A stretch of 44,637 bases of DNA from Mesorhizobium carmichaelinearum (GCF_900199455.1 NZ_FZQR01000033.1:1-44637), one strand, 5' to 3'; shown: positions 25,495-36,170, numbered from the stretch's first letter. Notes: generated by a model from the sequence alone, not told the origin. Translations and numbers: made by a program.

Positions 25495-25770
25495 TTGTGG
25501 CGGTACCTCGGCTCGCGGTCCAATTACACGCCGCATCTCGCTCGACGGGGCCAACGCCCATTGGGCTCACTTTACGAAGCGCTCTACGGCTCCGATGCGA
25601 TACCCGAAACGGACGGCGCGAGCAGGGCAAGAGCCATACGACGAATGATCTCCTGGGCGAATGGCTGTGGAACCAAGCCGCTGGCGAACGGTTCGTGAGG
25701 CGAAAAGCCGACCGCCGGCCTTCCCCACGGCAGGGTCCACGGGTTCCAGCGACGCACGACTTTTCGTGAG
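25495..25770 (+). pseudogene. Relic of malate synthase G
   Basis: A decayed piece of the glyoxylate-cycle enzyme malate synthase G. One frame gives PLGSLYEALYGSDAIPETDG, close to the conserved WGSLYDALYGTD segment of the enzyme. The same frame then shows RRMISWANGCGTKPLANGS, matching the ARRFLD...PLANGS region in outline. A further frame gives PTAGSTGSSDARLFV, like the G-STGL..PAQFVG part. The frame is interrupted and most of the 720-aa protein is absent. This is a fragment carried along in the region. Confidence 0.5.
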
Positions 25771-25848
25771 TGGTCCTATGCAAAAGTCACACGTGCGCAG
25801 TAGATCCCCACCCGGCCGGACAGGCCGAAAACCTTGAAGGAACCGACA

Positions 25849-27330
25849 TTGCCGCTGCTCCCGCCTTTGATCCCCCATCTCAAATCTCCTGACCTGTTTG
25901 GCGACCTTGACCGTCTCCCGGCCCTTGGCACGTCAGTTGGTGAGCGCACATTTGTTGTCCTCAACCCATCGACCGGCGAAGTGCTGGCAGAGCTTCCCGA
26001 CATGGGAGTCGAGGAAACACGTGCTGCGATTGACAAAGCGTACATGGCGCAGCCTGGATGGGCGGCGCTGACCGCTCGAGAGCGCAGCGACATCCTCTGG
26101 CGCTGGCATCAACTGATCGTCGACCACACCGACGACCTCGGCGCGATTCTGACCGCCGAGATGGGCAAGCCACTGGCTGAAGCCAAGTCTGAGATATCGC
26201 ATGCGGCTGCATATCTGCAATGGTATGCCGAAGAGGCCAATCGCATCTATGGCGAGACGATCTCCGCCCCGTCGACCGACCGCCGCATGCTTGTGATCAA
26301 GCAGCCGATCGGCGTCGTCGGCACGATCACCCCCTGGAATTTCCCTGCTTCCATGGTGGCGCGCAAGATCTCGCCGGCTCTGGCCGCCGGCTGCACGATC
26401 GTGCTCAAGCCGGCCGAACAGACACCGCTCGTGGCGGGCGCAATGTTCGCCCTCGCCCATCAGGCTGGCTTTCCTGACGGCGTCGTCAATCTGGTCTACG
26501 CATCCGAAGGTGACGCGGTTGGCCGTGAACTCTGCGGCAACCCTAAGGTCCGCAAGATCAGCTTCACCGGTTCGACCGAGGTCGGGCGGCTGCTGATGCG
26601 CCAATGCTCGGACCAGATCAAGAAGGTCAGCCTCGAGCTAGGAGGGAACGCGCCTTTCATCGTCTTCGACGATGCCGATGCCGATGTCGATGCCGCGGTC
26701 GACGGTGCGATCCAGGCGAAATTCCGCAATGCCGGCCAGACCTGTGTTTCCGCAAATCGCCTTTATGTCCAATCGGGCGTTCACGATGAATTCGTCGACA
26801 AATTCGTGAAGCGGGTTCGCCAACTTCAGGTTGGTGACGGTTTCGATCCCGCGGTTGCCATCGGGCCACTGATTGATCAGCATGCTCTGGCCAAGATCGA
26901 ATCCCATATCGCCGACGCCGTCGAAAAAGGCGGTATTGTTCGGTGCGGCGGCAATCGTATCGGCACGAGGGGCACGTTTTTTCAACCAACGGTCCTCACC
27001 GGTATTTCCAGCGAGATGACAGTCGCGCAAGAAGAAACGTTCGGACCGTTGGCTGCAATCATCAACTTCGACGACGCCGATCAGGTCGTACACGAGGCCA
27101 ATGACACGATCTACGGCCTCGCCGCCTACTTTTATGCCTCCAACCTGAAGCGTGTCTGGCGCGTGGCCGAGGCCCTGGAATATGGGATGGTGGGTATCAA
27201 CACCGGGCGCATGTCCTCCGAAGCCGCGCCCTTTGGCGGCGTGAAGCAGTCCGGCATAGGGCGCGAGGGTTCCCGCCATGGGCTCGAGGACTATCTTGAG
27301 ATGAAATACCTCTGCATGGGCGGCATCTGA
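25849..27330 (+). CDS. gabD: NAD(P)-dependent succinate-semialdehyde dehydrogenase
   Basis: A 493-aa aldehyde dehydrogenase of the GabD type, oxidising succinate semialdehyde to succinate at the end of GABA breakdown. It follows E. coli GabD throughout: EMGKPLAEAKSEISHAAAYL, VIKQPIGVVGTITPWNFPA, ALAAGCTIVLKPAEQTPL, SFTGSTEVGRLLMRQC, LELGGNAPFIVFDDAD (general-base Glu), NAGQTCVSANRLYVQ (catalytic Cys), EETFGPLA and GREGSRHGLEDYLEMKYLC. The start is probably TTG 25849, with AAGGA seven bases before; a TTG at 25834 is in frame. No gabT is adjacent. A related dehydrogenase substrate such as glutarate semialdehyde cannot be excluded; the latter would feed lysine-derived glutaryl units to BioZ, but that is speculative. 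Confidence 0.93.
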   Translation: MPLLPPLIPHLKSPDLFGDLDRLPALGTSVGERTFVVLNPSTGEVLAELPDMGVEETRAAIDKAYMAQPGWAALTARERSDILWRWHQLIVDHTDDLGAILTAEMGKPLAEAKSEISHAAAYLQWYAEEANRIYGETISAPSTDRRMLVIKQPIGVVGTITPWNFPASMVARKISPALAAGCTIVLKPAEQTPLVAGAMFALAHQAGFPDGVVNLVYASEGDAVGRELCGNPKVRKISFTGSTEVGRLLMRQCSDQIKKVSLELGGNAPFIVFDDADADVDAAVDGAIQAKFRNAGQTCVSANRLYVQSGVHDEFVDKFVKRVRQLQVGDGFDPAVAIGPLIDQHALAKIESHIADAVEKGGIVRCGGNRIGTRGTFFQPTVLTGISSEMTVAQEETFGPLAAIINFDDADQVVHEANDTIYGLAAYFYASNLKRVWRVAEALEYGMVGINTGRMSSEAAPFGGVKQSGIGREGSRHGLEDYLEMKYLCMGGI

Positions 27331-28112
27331 AGCAATTGGTTCAGGGCACTATTTTGTTCGCGCTTTCCTCGCTCAAGTTGTGACGAGGGTGCAAACATCA
27401 ACGCTGGCGGTATGATGATTGAGGCTCGGATAGCGGTCAGGTATCAGCCCCCCCACTTGCCCGAGTGTGTCGCCACTAACGCCATCTGCCTGGGAGCTCA
27501 CTGCGCTTTGGCGTACAGCTCTCGACATAGCCAGCCGTCCAAAAGGGAAACGACGGACACTTCGCTTCAATCTTGCCAGCGTCCCTCAAGGCCACTGTTC
27601 CGACGGGGGAACAAGCCGGCCCGCCGGGCAGATAAACGGAACCCCGCTTCCGGCGGTTTGAACAGTGTGCTGCCAATGGATCCGCTCGGTGACGCGCTGC
27701 CGAGCAGGTGATCGGCGGCGTATATGCGGTGGCAAACAGCATGGCCGCGAGGGTGGTCTGTTTTTCAATTTCGCTTTCGCGCGATCTCCCCGCCCGCGCC
27801 TGAGGGAATGGGTGGATAGCGCAGACGACCGCCGACACGTTTGGCGGCGCCTTTTACGCCGATCCTGGTTCGATGCTCTGGCAGATCATCGGACCGGGCG
27901 CCTCAGCTATTCGTCGATCTCGACGCACAGGGCCAATACACCTTTCTCGATTCTTGACGAGTCCGCAGAAGGCTTTGGCCATTCCTGCCCTGGTCTCCCG
28001 CGCGTGGGCCCCGATCCACGAGCTCTCCATCCGCGTTTGATCAACCCGCCGACTCCAGCGTGTCCGAAGGCGCTTGACAAAGCGGCGCCGGCCCGTTCAA
28101 TTCGGCGCATTC
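27331..28112. other. Long region before the thi riboswitch without a supported gene
   Basis: About 780 bp with open frames on both strands but nothing I recognise. One + frame holds TFGGAFYADPGSMLWQIIGP, which looks protein-like and may be a gene fragment. The thi promoter must lie in the last part, but I see no clear -35/-10 pair. Confidence 0.35.
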
Positions 28113-28206
28113 ACCAGGGGAGTCCCGACAAGGGGCTGAGATACTGCTGGCTTTCGCGGCGCAGTGACCCGTTGAACCTGATCCAGTTCATACTGGCGTA
28201 GGGACG
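28113..28206 (+). promoter_or_regulatory. TPP riboswitch (THI element)
   Basis: A thiamine-pyrophosphate aptamer. The conserved parts appear in order: AGGGGAGTC (28117), GGGGCTGAGATAC (28132), a variable stem, GACCCGTTGAACCTGATCC (about 28166) and a closing strand GGCGTAGGGA. These are the diagnostic P2-P5 segments. It lies 120 bp before thiC and should shut off the operon when TPP is plentiful. Confidence 0.95.
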
Positions 28207-28210
28207 GTGC

Positions 28211-28272
28211 AAGCGCTTTGCGGGAATCTATGCCCGAAGACCTGTCTCGAGCAGGTCGCCCAAAGCGTTTTT
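28211..28272 (+). terminator. Riboswitch expression platform with terminator-like hairpin
   Basis: AAGCGCTTTG (28211) pairs with CAAAGCGTTT (28261), followed by a run of Ts to 28271. Two small inner hairpins are enclosed (CGGG...CCCG at 28221, GACCTG...CAGGTC at 28240). The hairpin follows the aptamer and precedes the thiC ribosome site, so premature termination is the likely control mode; folding has not been computed. Confidence 0.65.
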
Positions 28273-28325
28273 CATCCTTCCGGCACAGAACTGGGTCTCC
28301 AATGCAATGAGCAAAGGAGCCTCAA

Positions 28326-30145
<1,820 letters not shown>

Positions 30146-30149
<4 letters not shown>

Positions 30150-31114
30150 GGGTGCTGGTCAAAGGGGCCGGCGTCGCCGGCCTCACGGCCGCCTTCGAGC
30201 TCGCAACACGCGGCGCGACGGTCACCGTTGCCGAGATTGGGCCTTGCCTTGGCGGCAATGCGTCGTGGTTCGCCGGCGGTATGCTGGCGCCGTGGTGCGA
30301 GCGTGAAAGCGCGGAGCAGCCGGTGTTGGATCTCGGACGCCACGCCGCCGATTGGTGGGATGTGGCAACTCCCGGCCAGGTGACACGGGCCGGAACGCTG
30401 GTCGTGGCTGCGTCGCGCGATGCGGGCGAGCTCGAACGGTTCGCCTGCCGCACCTCGGGCCATCGTTGGGTCGATGAAGGAGAAATCGCGCGGCTCGAAC
30501 CCGACCTCGCCGACCGTTTCTGGCGTGGGCTGTTCTTCCCCGGGGAAGCGCATATCGACCCGCGCCAGGCGATGACGGCGCTTCACGACAAGCTTGTCGC
30601 GACGGGGGTCGACATCAGCTTCGCCACGGACGCGCGGCAGCTGTCCGGGTTTGAGCACGAGATCGATTGCTCGGGAATGGCGGCGGACGATGAAAGGCTG
30701 CGCGGCGTGCGCGGCGAGATGATGATCCTGCACACGCCTGATATCGCGCTGTCGCGCCCCGTGCGGCTGCTTCATCCGCGCTTTCCGCTCTACGCCGTAC
30801 CGCGCGCCGGCCATTGTTTCATGATCGGCGCGACCATGATCGAGAGCCAATCCGGGGAACCGGTCACGGTCCGTTCGATGATGGAGCTTCTGGGCGCGGC
30901 CTGCGCGCTCCATCCGGCCTTCGGCGAGGCCGGCATCGTTGAGACCGGCGTTGGTGTTCGCCCGGCCTTTTCCGACAACCTGCCGCGTGTCGAAGCGCGC
31001 GGAAATAGCGTCGCGATCAACGGGCTTTATCGCCATGGCTTTCTCCTCGCGCCGGCCATGGCGCGGCAGGCGGCCGAACTCGTCTTCTCTCACGAACCCA
31101 TGGAGCTTGCCTGA
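30146..31114 (+). CDS. thiO: Glycine oxidase ThiO
   Basis: ThiO is a FAD enzyme that oxidises glycine to iminoglycine for thiazole formation in the cytosol. The 322-aa protein begins MRVLVKGAGVAGLTAAFEL, a dinucleotide-binding GxGxxG. It continues with GGNASWFAGGMLAPWCE, LFFPGEAHIDPRQAM and GVGVRPAFSDNLPRVE near the C-terminus, typical for the DAO family. It overlaps thiC by 4 nt and thiS by 1 nt, so translation is coupled. The gene order C-O-S-G-E matches the rhizobial thiCOSGE operon. Use of ThiO rather than ThiH implies an oxygen-dependent thiazole route. Confidence 0.95.
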
Positions 31115-31311
31115 TGAAACTGACCGTCAACGGCGAAGCGCTTGAGACCGCCGTCACAACGCTGGCGGCGCTGCTTGCCGCGCTCGACTATGAAGGCGAT
31201 TGGCTAGCCACAGCCGTCAACAGCGACCTCGTGCACAAAGCCAGGCGGGCGGAGTTTCAGTTGAGCGACGGCGACCGGATCGAAATCCTCTCGCCTATGC
31301 AAGGGGGCTAG
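31114..31311 (+). CDS. thiS: Sulfur carrier protein ThiS
   Basis: A 65-aa ubiquitin-like carrier. The Gly-Gly end (SPMQGG) becomes a thiocarboxylate that gives sulfur to the thiazole ring. It begins MKLTVNGEALETAVTTLAALL, and DGDRIEILSPMQGG is the family ending. It overlaps the thiO stop by one base and precedes thiG by 2 nt. No thiF is in the window, so the adenylation partner must be elsewhere. Confidence 0.96.
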   Translation: MKLTVNGEALETAVTTLAALLAALDYEGDWLATAVNSDLVHKARRAEFQLSDGDRIEILSPMQGG

Positions 31312-31313
31312 CC

Positions 31314-32087
31314 ATGTTCGAGCTTCTCGGAACGACGCTTTCCTCGCGCCTGCTGCTCGGCACGGCTCAATATCCTTCGCCGGCCGTCCTTGCCGATGCG
31401 GTCAAGGCGTCGGGCACTTCGGTGGTGACCGTGTCCTTGCGCCGCGAGATGGCGGGCGGCAGGGCCGGCGAAAAATTCTGGTCGCTAATCCGTGCGCTCG
31501 GCACGAGAATCCTGCCCAACACTGCCGGGTGCCACTCCGTCAAGGAAGCGGTCAAGACCGCGAACATGGCGCGGGAGGTGTTCGGCACCAACTGGATCAA
31601 GCTCGAAGTGATCGGCAACCACGACACGCTGCAACCGGACGTGTTCGGCCTGGTCGAAGCAGCCCGCATCCTGTGCGACGACGGCTTTACGGTGTTCCCC
31701 TATACAACCGACGACCTTGTCGTTGCCGAGCGGCTGCTGGCGGCGGGCTGCAATGTCCTGATGCCATGGTGCGCGCCGATCGGTTCCGCCCTCGGACCGG
31801 TCAACCTCCCGGCGCTGCGTTCGATGCGTGGACATTTCCCAGGCGTCCCGCTGATCGTGGATGCGGGCCTCGGCCGGCCGTCGCACGCGGCAACCGTCAT
31901 GGAGCTCGGCTTTGACGCCGTGCTCCTGAACACGGCCGTCGCCAAGGCGGCCGATCCGGTCGGCATGGCGCGCGCTTTCGGCAAGGCGGTCGATGCCGGC
32001 CGAGAAGCCTTCAGTTCGGGAATGCTGGAACCGCGCGAGGTCGCCGTGCCATCGACGCCGACATTCGGCAGGGCGGTTTTCTCATGA
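31314..32087 (+). CDS. thiG: Thiazole synthase
   Basis: ThiG condenses deoxyxylulose phosphate, dehydroglycine and ThiS-thiocarboxylate into thiazole phosphate. The 257-aa TIM barrel includes LLLGTAQYPSP, VSLRREMAGG, NTAGCHSVKEAVKTANMARE and NWIKLEVIGNHDTLQPD (Schiff-base Lys), then PWCAPIGSALG and ATVMELGFDAVLLNTAVAKA. ATG 31314 starts two bases behind thiS; an upstream frame opening is a shadow. It overlaps thiE by 4 nt. Confidence 0.97.
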   Translation: MFELLGTTLSSRLLLGTAQYPSPAVLADAVKASGTSVVTVSLRREMAGGRAGEKFWSLIRALGTRILPNTAGCHSVKEAVKTANMAREVFGTNWIKLEVIGNHDTLQPDVFGLVEAARILCDDGFTVFPYTTDDLVVAERLLAAGCNVLMPWCAPIGSALGPVNLPALRSMRGHFPGVPLIVDAGLGRPSHAATVMELGFDAVLLNTAVAKAADPVGMARAFGKAVDAGREAFSSGMLEPREVAVPSTPTFGRAVFS

Positions 32088-32689
32088 AGCTCGATCCCTT
32101 CTACCTGATCGTTGACAGTGCTGCCTGGATCGAACGGCTGGTGCCGCTCGGCGTCAAGCTGGTGCAGTTGCGCATCAAGACCTTGGATGAGGCCGGGTTG
32201 CGCACCGAGATCCGCAGGGCAAAGGCCGTGTGCGCCGCGCAGCGATGCCAGCTCATCGTCAACGACCACTGGCGCCTGGCAATCGAAGAAGGCTGCGACT
32301 TCGTGCATCTCGGTCAGGAAGATCTGCAGGCGGCCGACGTCTCGCAAATACGGGCAGCTGGGGTGAGACTTGGACTGAGCACGCATGATGATGCCGAACT
32401 GGAGACGGCCAAGGCAGCCAAGCCCGACTACATCGCGCTTGGCCCCATCTATCCCACCATCCTGAAGAAGATGAAATGGGCGCCGCAAGGGCTTGAGCGG
32501 ATCGGCGCGTGGAGGCGCCGGGTCGCGCCGATCCCGTTGGTCGCCATTGGTGGCCTCAACCCTGACCGGCTCGACGACGTTTTCGAGGCCGGCGCGGACA
32601 GCGCCGCGGTGGTCACCGACATCACGCTGAATGCCGATCCCGAAGGGCGCACGCGAGAATGGATCGAGAAGACAAACCGATGGCGCTGA
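32084..32689 (+). CDS. thiE: Thiamine phosphate synthase
   Basis: ThiE couples HMP-PP with thiazole phosphate to give thiamine phosphate. The 201-aa barrel shows LGVKLVQLRIKT, CQLIVNDHWRLAIE, FVHLGQEDLQAAD, GLSTHDDAELETA, YIALGPIYPT and VAIGGLNPDRLDD, the standard substrate and Mg sites. The KKMKWAPQGLE loop replaces the more usual TxTK segment but keeps the Lys. It overlaps both thiG (4 nt) and thiD. Confidence 0.95.
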   Translation: MKLDPFYLIVDSAAWIERLVPLGVKLVQLRIKTLDEAGLRTEIRRAKAVCAAQRCQLIVNDHWRLAIEEGCDFVHLGQEDLQAADVSQIRAAGVRLGLSTHDDAELETAKAAKPDYIALGPIYPTILKKMKWAPQGLERIGAWRRRVAPIPLVAIGGLNPDRLDDVFEAGADSAAVVTDITLNADPEGRTREWIEKTNRWR

Positions 32690-33441
32690 GACAAGAGCCG
32701 CATGTGCTTGTCGTCGGTGGATCCGATTCTAGCGGCGGCGCAGGAATCGCGCGCGATATCGAGACGATCGCTTCCATTGGCGTACGCACCTGTCTTGCTG
32801 TCACCGCGATAACAGTGCAGACGCACGAAGCCGTCATGGACGTCCAACATCTGCGCCCGGCACTGGTGCGCGATCAGATGCGGGCGGCACTTCAGGCCAA
32901 CATGGTGGCGGCCATCAAGATCGGCATGCTCGCGACCGCCGGCATCATCGCTGCCGTAGCCGCCGTGCTCCGTGAAAATCCGCAGGTGCCGGCAATACTC
33001 GATCCGGTGCTCGCCTCCACGTCGGGCCGGGCACTCCTGGAAGCAGGCGCCATCGCTGCCATGAAGCGCGATCTGGTGCCCCTTTGCTGGCTGGTCACAC
33101 CCAATCTCATCGAGCTGGCGCTCCTTATCGGCGCGGAGCAAGCGGTCGATGAGGATGAAGCGGTCTGGCAAGGCCAGGAGCTCTTGGCCGCCGGCGCGCA
33201 GGCCATTCTGATCAAGGGCGGCCATGCAAAGGGACTTCGATCGACGGATATCCTGCTGCGCTCCGGTCAAGAACCCATTCGCTTCGATGCGCCGCGCCTT
33301 GCAGTATCGGTGCGCGGGACGGGTTGCATGCTGGCCAGCGCGATTGCGGCCCATCTGGCGAATGCGAGGCCGCTTGAAGACAGCGTGCGCAAAAGCAAGC
33401 TGTTTGTTTTCGAGAAGCTGGAGACCGACCTGACCAACTGA
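32680..33441 (+). CDS. thiD: Hydroxymethylpyrimidine (phosphate) kinase
   Basis: ThiD phosphorylates HMP and HMP-P to HMP-PP. The 253-aa ribokinase-fold protein has VVGGSDSSGGAGIARDIETI, TAITVQTHEAV, AIKIGMLAT, ILDPVLAST, TPNLIELALL, ILIKGGHAKG and RGTGCMLASAIAAHLA, with the anion hole and base in the last motif. The start is uncertain: ATG 32680 overlaps thiE by 10 nt; ATG 32659 adds seven residues. It is the last gene of the thi operon and is followed by about 720 bp without a gene. Confidence 0.94.
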   Translation: MALRQEPHVLVVGGSDSSGGAGIARDIETIASIGVRTCLAVTAITVQTHEAVMDVQHLRPALVRDQMRAALQANMVAAIKIGMLATAGIIAAVAAVLRENPQVPAILDPVLASTSGRALLEAGAIAAMKRDLVPLCWLVTPNLIELALLIGAEQAVDEDEAVWQGQELLAAGAQAILIKGGHAKGLRSTDILLRSGQEPIRFDAPRLAVSVRGTGCMLASAIAAHLANARPLEDSVRKSKLFVFEKLETDLTN

Positions 33442-33670
33442 AAGAAAAAACGAGGCCAAGCCGTCGCATCCTACGTGCGAGGGCTTCTTGAGTCGCGGGA
33501 GCCGACTTGGGCGCTTCAGGGGCGGCGCGAAACTTCTTCGGCGCTTGCGTTTTGCAAAATCCCACGAAGCGGATCGGGAACCAAACCCAAACGCCCACCC
33601 CGCCACAGCGCGCCCAGATCACAACACGTAAACGACGGCGGAATGTCGGGCCATAGATCACAATGCCGGC
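33442..33670. other. Non-coding gap after thiD
   Basis: No gene is seen. GC-rich imperfect inverted repeats follow the thiD stop (around 33450-33490) and may act in termination, but no clear stem with a T-run is visible. Confidence 0.3.
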
Positions 33671-33764
33671 GAGCATCGCAATGGTCCTGCCGCGGCCGTA
33701 TTCGCTTTCAGCGGCAAGACTATGTTGGGGACACGTCGCTCACCGTCTTTGAATTGTTCGGACA
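33671..33764 (+). promoter_or_regulatory. Orphan mucR-type leader without a gene
   Basis: This stretch aligns with the mucR leaders. It shares GAGCATCGCAATGGTCCTGC, a GCTTTCAGCGGCAA block, and GACACGTCGCTCACCGTCTTT, a variant of the ACTTCGCCGACTGTCTTT box. No mucR coding sequence follows. It is either a relic of a deleted copy or a kept MucR-binding site. Confidence 0.5.
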
Positions 33765-34162
33765 CTGTGGTCACGAGTGCCGGCACGGCAATTGCCTGAC
33801 GTCTTGCGCGCAGCGATCGGACGACAGATGCGCCGAAGCCCAGATGGCGGAATCGTTATCAGATCGGCGGTAGCTGCCTCTGGTTGACAAGGCCCATACG
33901 ATTTCGCACTGCCCTTGTTCCGCCCCCAGGTTCGACGGTTTGGCCGTCGAGTACCATGCCGACGCGTTCGTTGACGGGCGATCGGATCGCTTTCGTGTCA
34001 CCGGCCACCTCGATCTTCCTTCCTCTGCGGTAGCCCTCGCGGGTGTCGCGTTTGGCGCAAGCCTAAAATCCACGCGCCGTAATGTTGACGCGCGGACAGA
34101 TAAGAGTTCATTAAATCGATTGAGATTGCGATACTGTAGCCGTACCAACAAAATCCGGGAAC
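33765..34162. other. Region upstream of nadQ
   Basis: No convincing gene. The last 80 bp are AT-richer than the rest and likely carry the nadQ promoter (TTGAGATTGCGATACTG around 34120). Longer open frames have no family similarity. Confidence 0.35.
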
Positions 34163-35131
34163 ATGAACGACAAGGCGAAAGATACCAGAAAAGGCCGCGC
34201 CGGACGCAAGGCCAGCGAGATCAAGGCGGATCTGATCGCTGTCGTGGTCGCTGTCACTGAAGGGGACCCTTGCGTTCTCACCATCGGGCAGGCCAATGCA
34301 CTTCCGTCGGGCCCGTTCGAGTTCGATCACCGCTCGCTGCAATCGGGCCTTCGGGCATGGGTCGAACAGCAAACCGGTCAGCCGCTGGGTTACATCGAGC
34401 AGCTCTACACTTTCGCCGACCGCGACAGAATCGGCGCCGAAGACCAGCAGCGTGTGATTTCGATCAGCTATCTAGCTCTCATCCGGAAAGAATATGCCAT
34501 CGCCTCGGCCAAGCCGTGCTGGGGGAGCTGGTACGATTACTTCCCCTGGGAGGACCATCGCTCCGGCACGCCGCCGGTGGTGCTGGATGTTCTGCGCCCA
34601 CGCCTGATCGAATGGGCGCAAGGCGCGCCAGAGGGCGAGGCGCGTCGCGAGCGCCGCCGGCGGGCAGCAGTCGCCTTCGGCTTCGACGATCGGGGCTGGA
34701 ACGAGGAGCTGGTGCTCCAACGCTATGAGCTGCTCTATGAGTCGGAGCTGGTTGAAGAGGCGGCTCGCGGAGGGTATGAGGGCGCCCTCACCCCAGTGCC
34801 GGGCAGATCGATGGTCGCCGATCATCGCAGGATCCTTGCGACCGGCATTGCGCGGCTGCGCTCCAAAATCAAGTACAGGCCCGTCGTGTTCGAGCTGATG
34901 GCGCAAGGTTTCACGCTTCTACAGCTGCAGCGAACCGTGGAGGCGCTCGCCGGCAGGCTCGTTAACAAGCCGAATTTCCGCCGCCTGATCGAGCAGCAGG
35001 AACTGGTCGAGGAAACCGGCGAGACCACCACCGAAACCGGCGGGAGGCCGGCGAAGCTTTACCGCTTCCGTCATGCCGTTCTCGACGAGACGGTCATAGC
35101 TGGGACAAAATTGCCGCAGACGCGGGGTTGA
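34163..35131 (+). CDS. nadQ: NadQ-type transcriptional regulator of NAD synthesis
   Basis: A 322-aa regulator of the COG4111 family, called NadQ and linked by comparative genomics to control of nadABC in Rhizobiales. The first part is Nudix-like: LIAVVVAVTEGDPCVLTIGQ, SLQSGLRAWVEQQTGQPLGY, then QLYTFADRDR. It lacks a full Nudix catalytic box, so it is a ligand sensor rather than a hydrolase. The C-terminal part is a winged helix (FELMAQGFTLLQLQRTVEAL, NFRRLIEQQELVEETGE, GRPAKLYRF). It lies 64 bp upstream of nadA in the same direction. It probably represses nadABC, with a NAD-related metabolite as effector. Confidence 0.85.
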   Translation: MNDKAKDTRKGRAGRKASEIKADLIAVVVAVTEGDPCVLTIGQANALPSGPFEFDHRSLQSGLRAWVEQQTGQPLGYIEQLYTFADRDRIGAEDQQRVISISYLALIRKEYAIASAKPCWGSWYDYFPWEDHRSGTPPVVLDVLRPRLIEWAQGAPEGEARRERRRRAAVAFGFDDRGWNEELVLQRYELLYESELVEEAARGGYEGALTPVPGRSMVADHRRILATGIARLRSKIKYRPVVFELMAQGFTLLQLQRTVEALAGRLVNKPNFRRLIEQQELVEETGETTTETGGRPAKLYRFRHAVLDETVIAGTKLPQTRG

Positions 35132-35190
35132 CATCCTTATAGTCGACGTAGATATATCCCCCTTATAACCAGATTGACTATAATCGGAGG
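35128..35190 (+). promoter_or_regulatory. nadA promoter with candidate NadQ operator
   Basis: TTGACA (35128) and GATATA (35151) form a -35/-10 pair with 17-bp spacing. An 8-bp inverted repeat TTATAGTC (35137) / GACTATAA (35176) brackets the -10, a fitting place for repressor binding. A further TTATAA lies between. The GGAGG ribosome site of nadA is at 35186-35190. NadQ as the binding factor is inference from gene order. Confidence 0.6.
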
Positions 35191-35195
35191 CGCCG

Positions 35196-36170
35196 ATGAC
35201 CCGGGCGTTACCTGCGGCCGCCTCCCTGTACGATCGCGTCAGCCGCGTGATTCCGTTGATCGAATGGCCGGCCTTCAGCGACGACATCGACGCCATCCTG
35301 GCGCTGAAGCGTGAGCGCAACGCGGTCATCCTGGCGCACAATTACCAGACGCCGGAGATCTTCCATTGCGTTGCCGACATTGTCGGCGACAGCCTGGCGC
35401 TCGCTCGCAAGGCAATGACGGTCGAGGCGCAAGTCATCGTGCTCGCAGGCGTGCATTTCATGGCCGAGACGGCCAAGCTGCTCAATCCCGACAAGACAGT
35501 GCTCATTCCAGATCTCGGCGCCGGATGCTCGCTGGCCGACTCGATCACGGCACAGGACGTGCGGTTGATGCGAGAGCGTTATCCCGGGGTTCCGGTCGTC
35601 ACCTATGTCAATACGTCGGCCGCCGTGAAGGCTGAGTCCGACATTTGCTGCACTTCGGGGAACGCGCTGGCAGTGGTGAAGTCGCTCGGCGCGCCTCGCG
35701 TGATCATGCTGCCCGACGAATATCTGGCGAGAAACATCGCGGCGCAGACAAAAGTCGAGATCATCGCCTGGACGGGACGTTGCGAGGTGCATGAGCGCTT
35801 CACGGCGTCCGACATTCAGGAACTGCGCGAGGCCTATCCAGGCGTGACGGTGCTTGCTCACCCTGAATGTCCACCGGAGGTCGTTGCGGAGGCAGACTTC
35901 GCTGGCTCGACGGCGGCGATGTCGGACTACGTCGGCCAGCACAAGCCAGCGCGTGTGATGCTGATGACGGAGTGCTCGATGAGTGACAACATTGCCGTCG
36001 AACATCCCGAAATCGAGTTCGTACGCCCCTGCAACCTGTGCCCGCACATGAAGCGCATCACGCTCGCCAACATCCGGAGCGCACTCGAAGAAAACCGTCA
36101 CATCGTCATGATTGATCCCCATGTTGCCGAGCGAGCCCGTCGGGCCGTCGAGCGCATGCTTTTCGTATGA
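35196..36170 (+). CDS. nadA: Quinolinate synthase A
   Basis: NadA condenses iminoaspartate and dihydroxyacetone phosphate into quinolinate, using a [4Fe-4S] cluster. The 324-aa protein has NAVILAHNYQTPEI, VIVLAGVHFMAETAKLLNP and three expected cluster ligands: Cys111 (GAGCSLADS), Cys196 (TGRCEVHE) and Cys282 (NLCPHMKR). ATG 35196 sits six bases after GGAGG. It overlaps nadB by 4 nt, giving nadABC in coupled order. Confidence 0.97.
   Translation: MTRALPAAASLYDRVSRVIPLIEWPAFSDDIDAILALKRERNAVILAHNYQTPEIFHCVADIVGDSLALARKAMTVEAQVIVLAGVHFMAETAKLLNPDKTVLIPDLGAGCSLADSITAQDVRLMRERYPGVPVVTYVNTSAAVKAESDICCTSGNALAVVKSLGAPRVIMLPDEYLARNIAAQTKVEIIAWTGRCEVHERFTASDIQELREAYPGVTVLAHPECPPEVVAEADFAGSTAAMSDYVGQHKPARVMLMTECSMSDNIAVEHPEIEFVRPCNLCPHMKRITLANIRSALEENRHIVMIDPHVAERARRAVERMLFV

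Noticed and set aside
27665..28201. 178-codon open frame running into the TPP riboswitch
   Set aside because: Its 3' end is the riboswitch aptamer itself, which is non-coding; composition is Arg-rich as in shadow frames.
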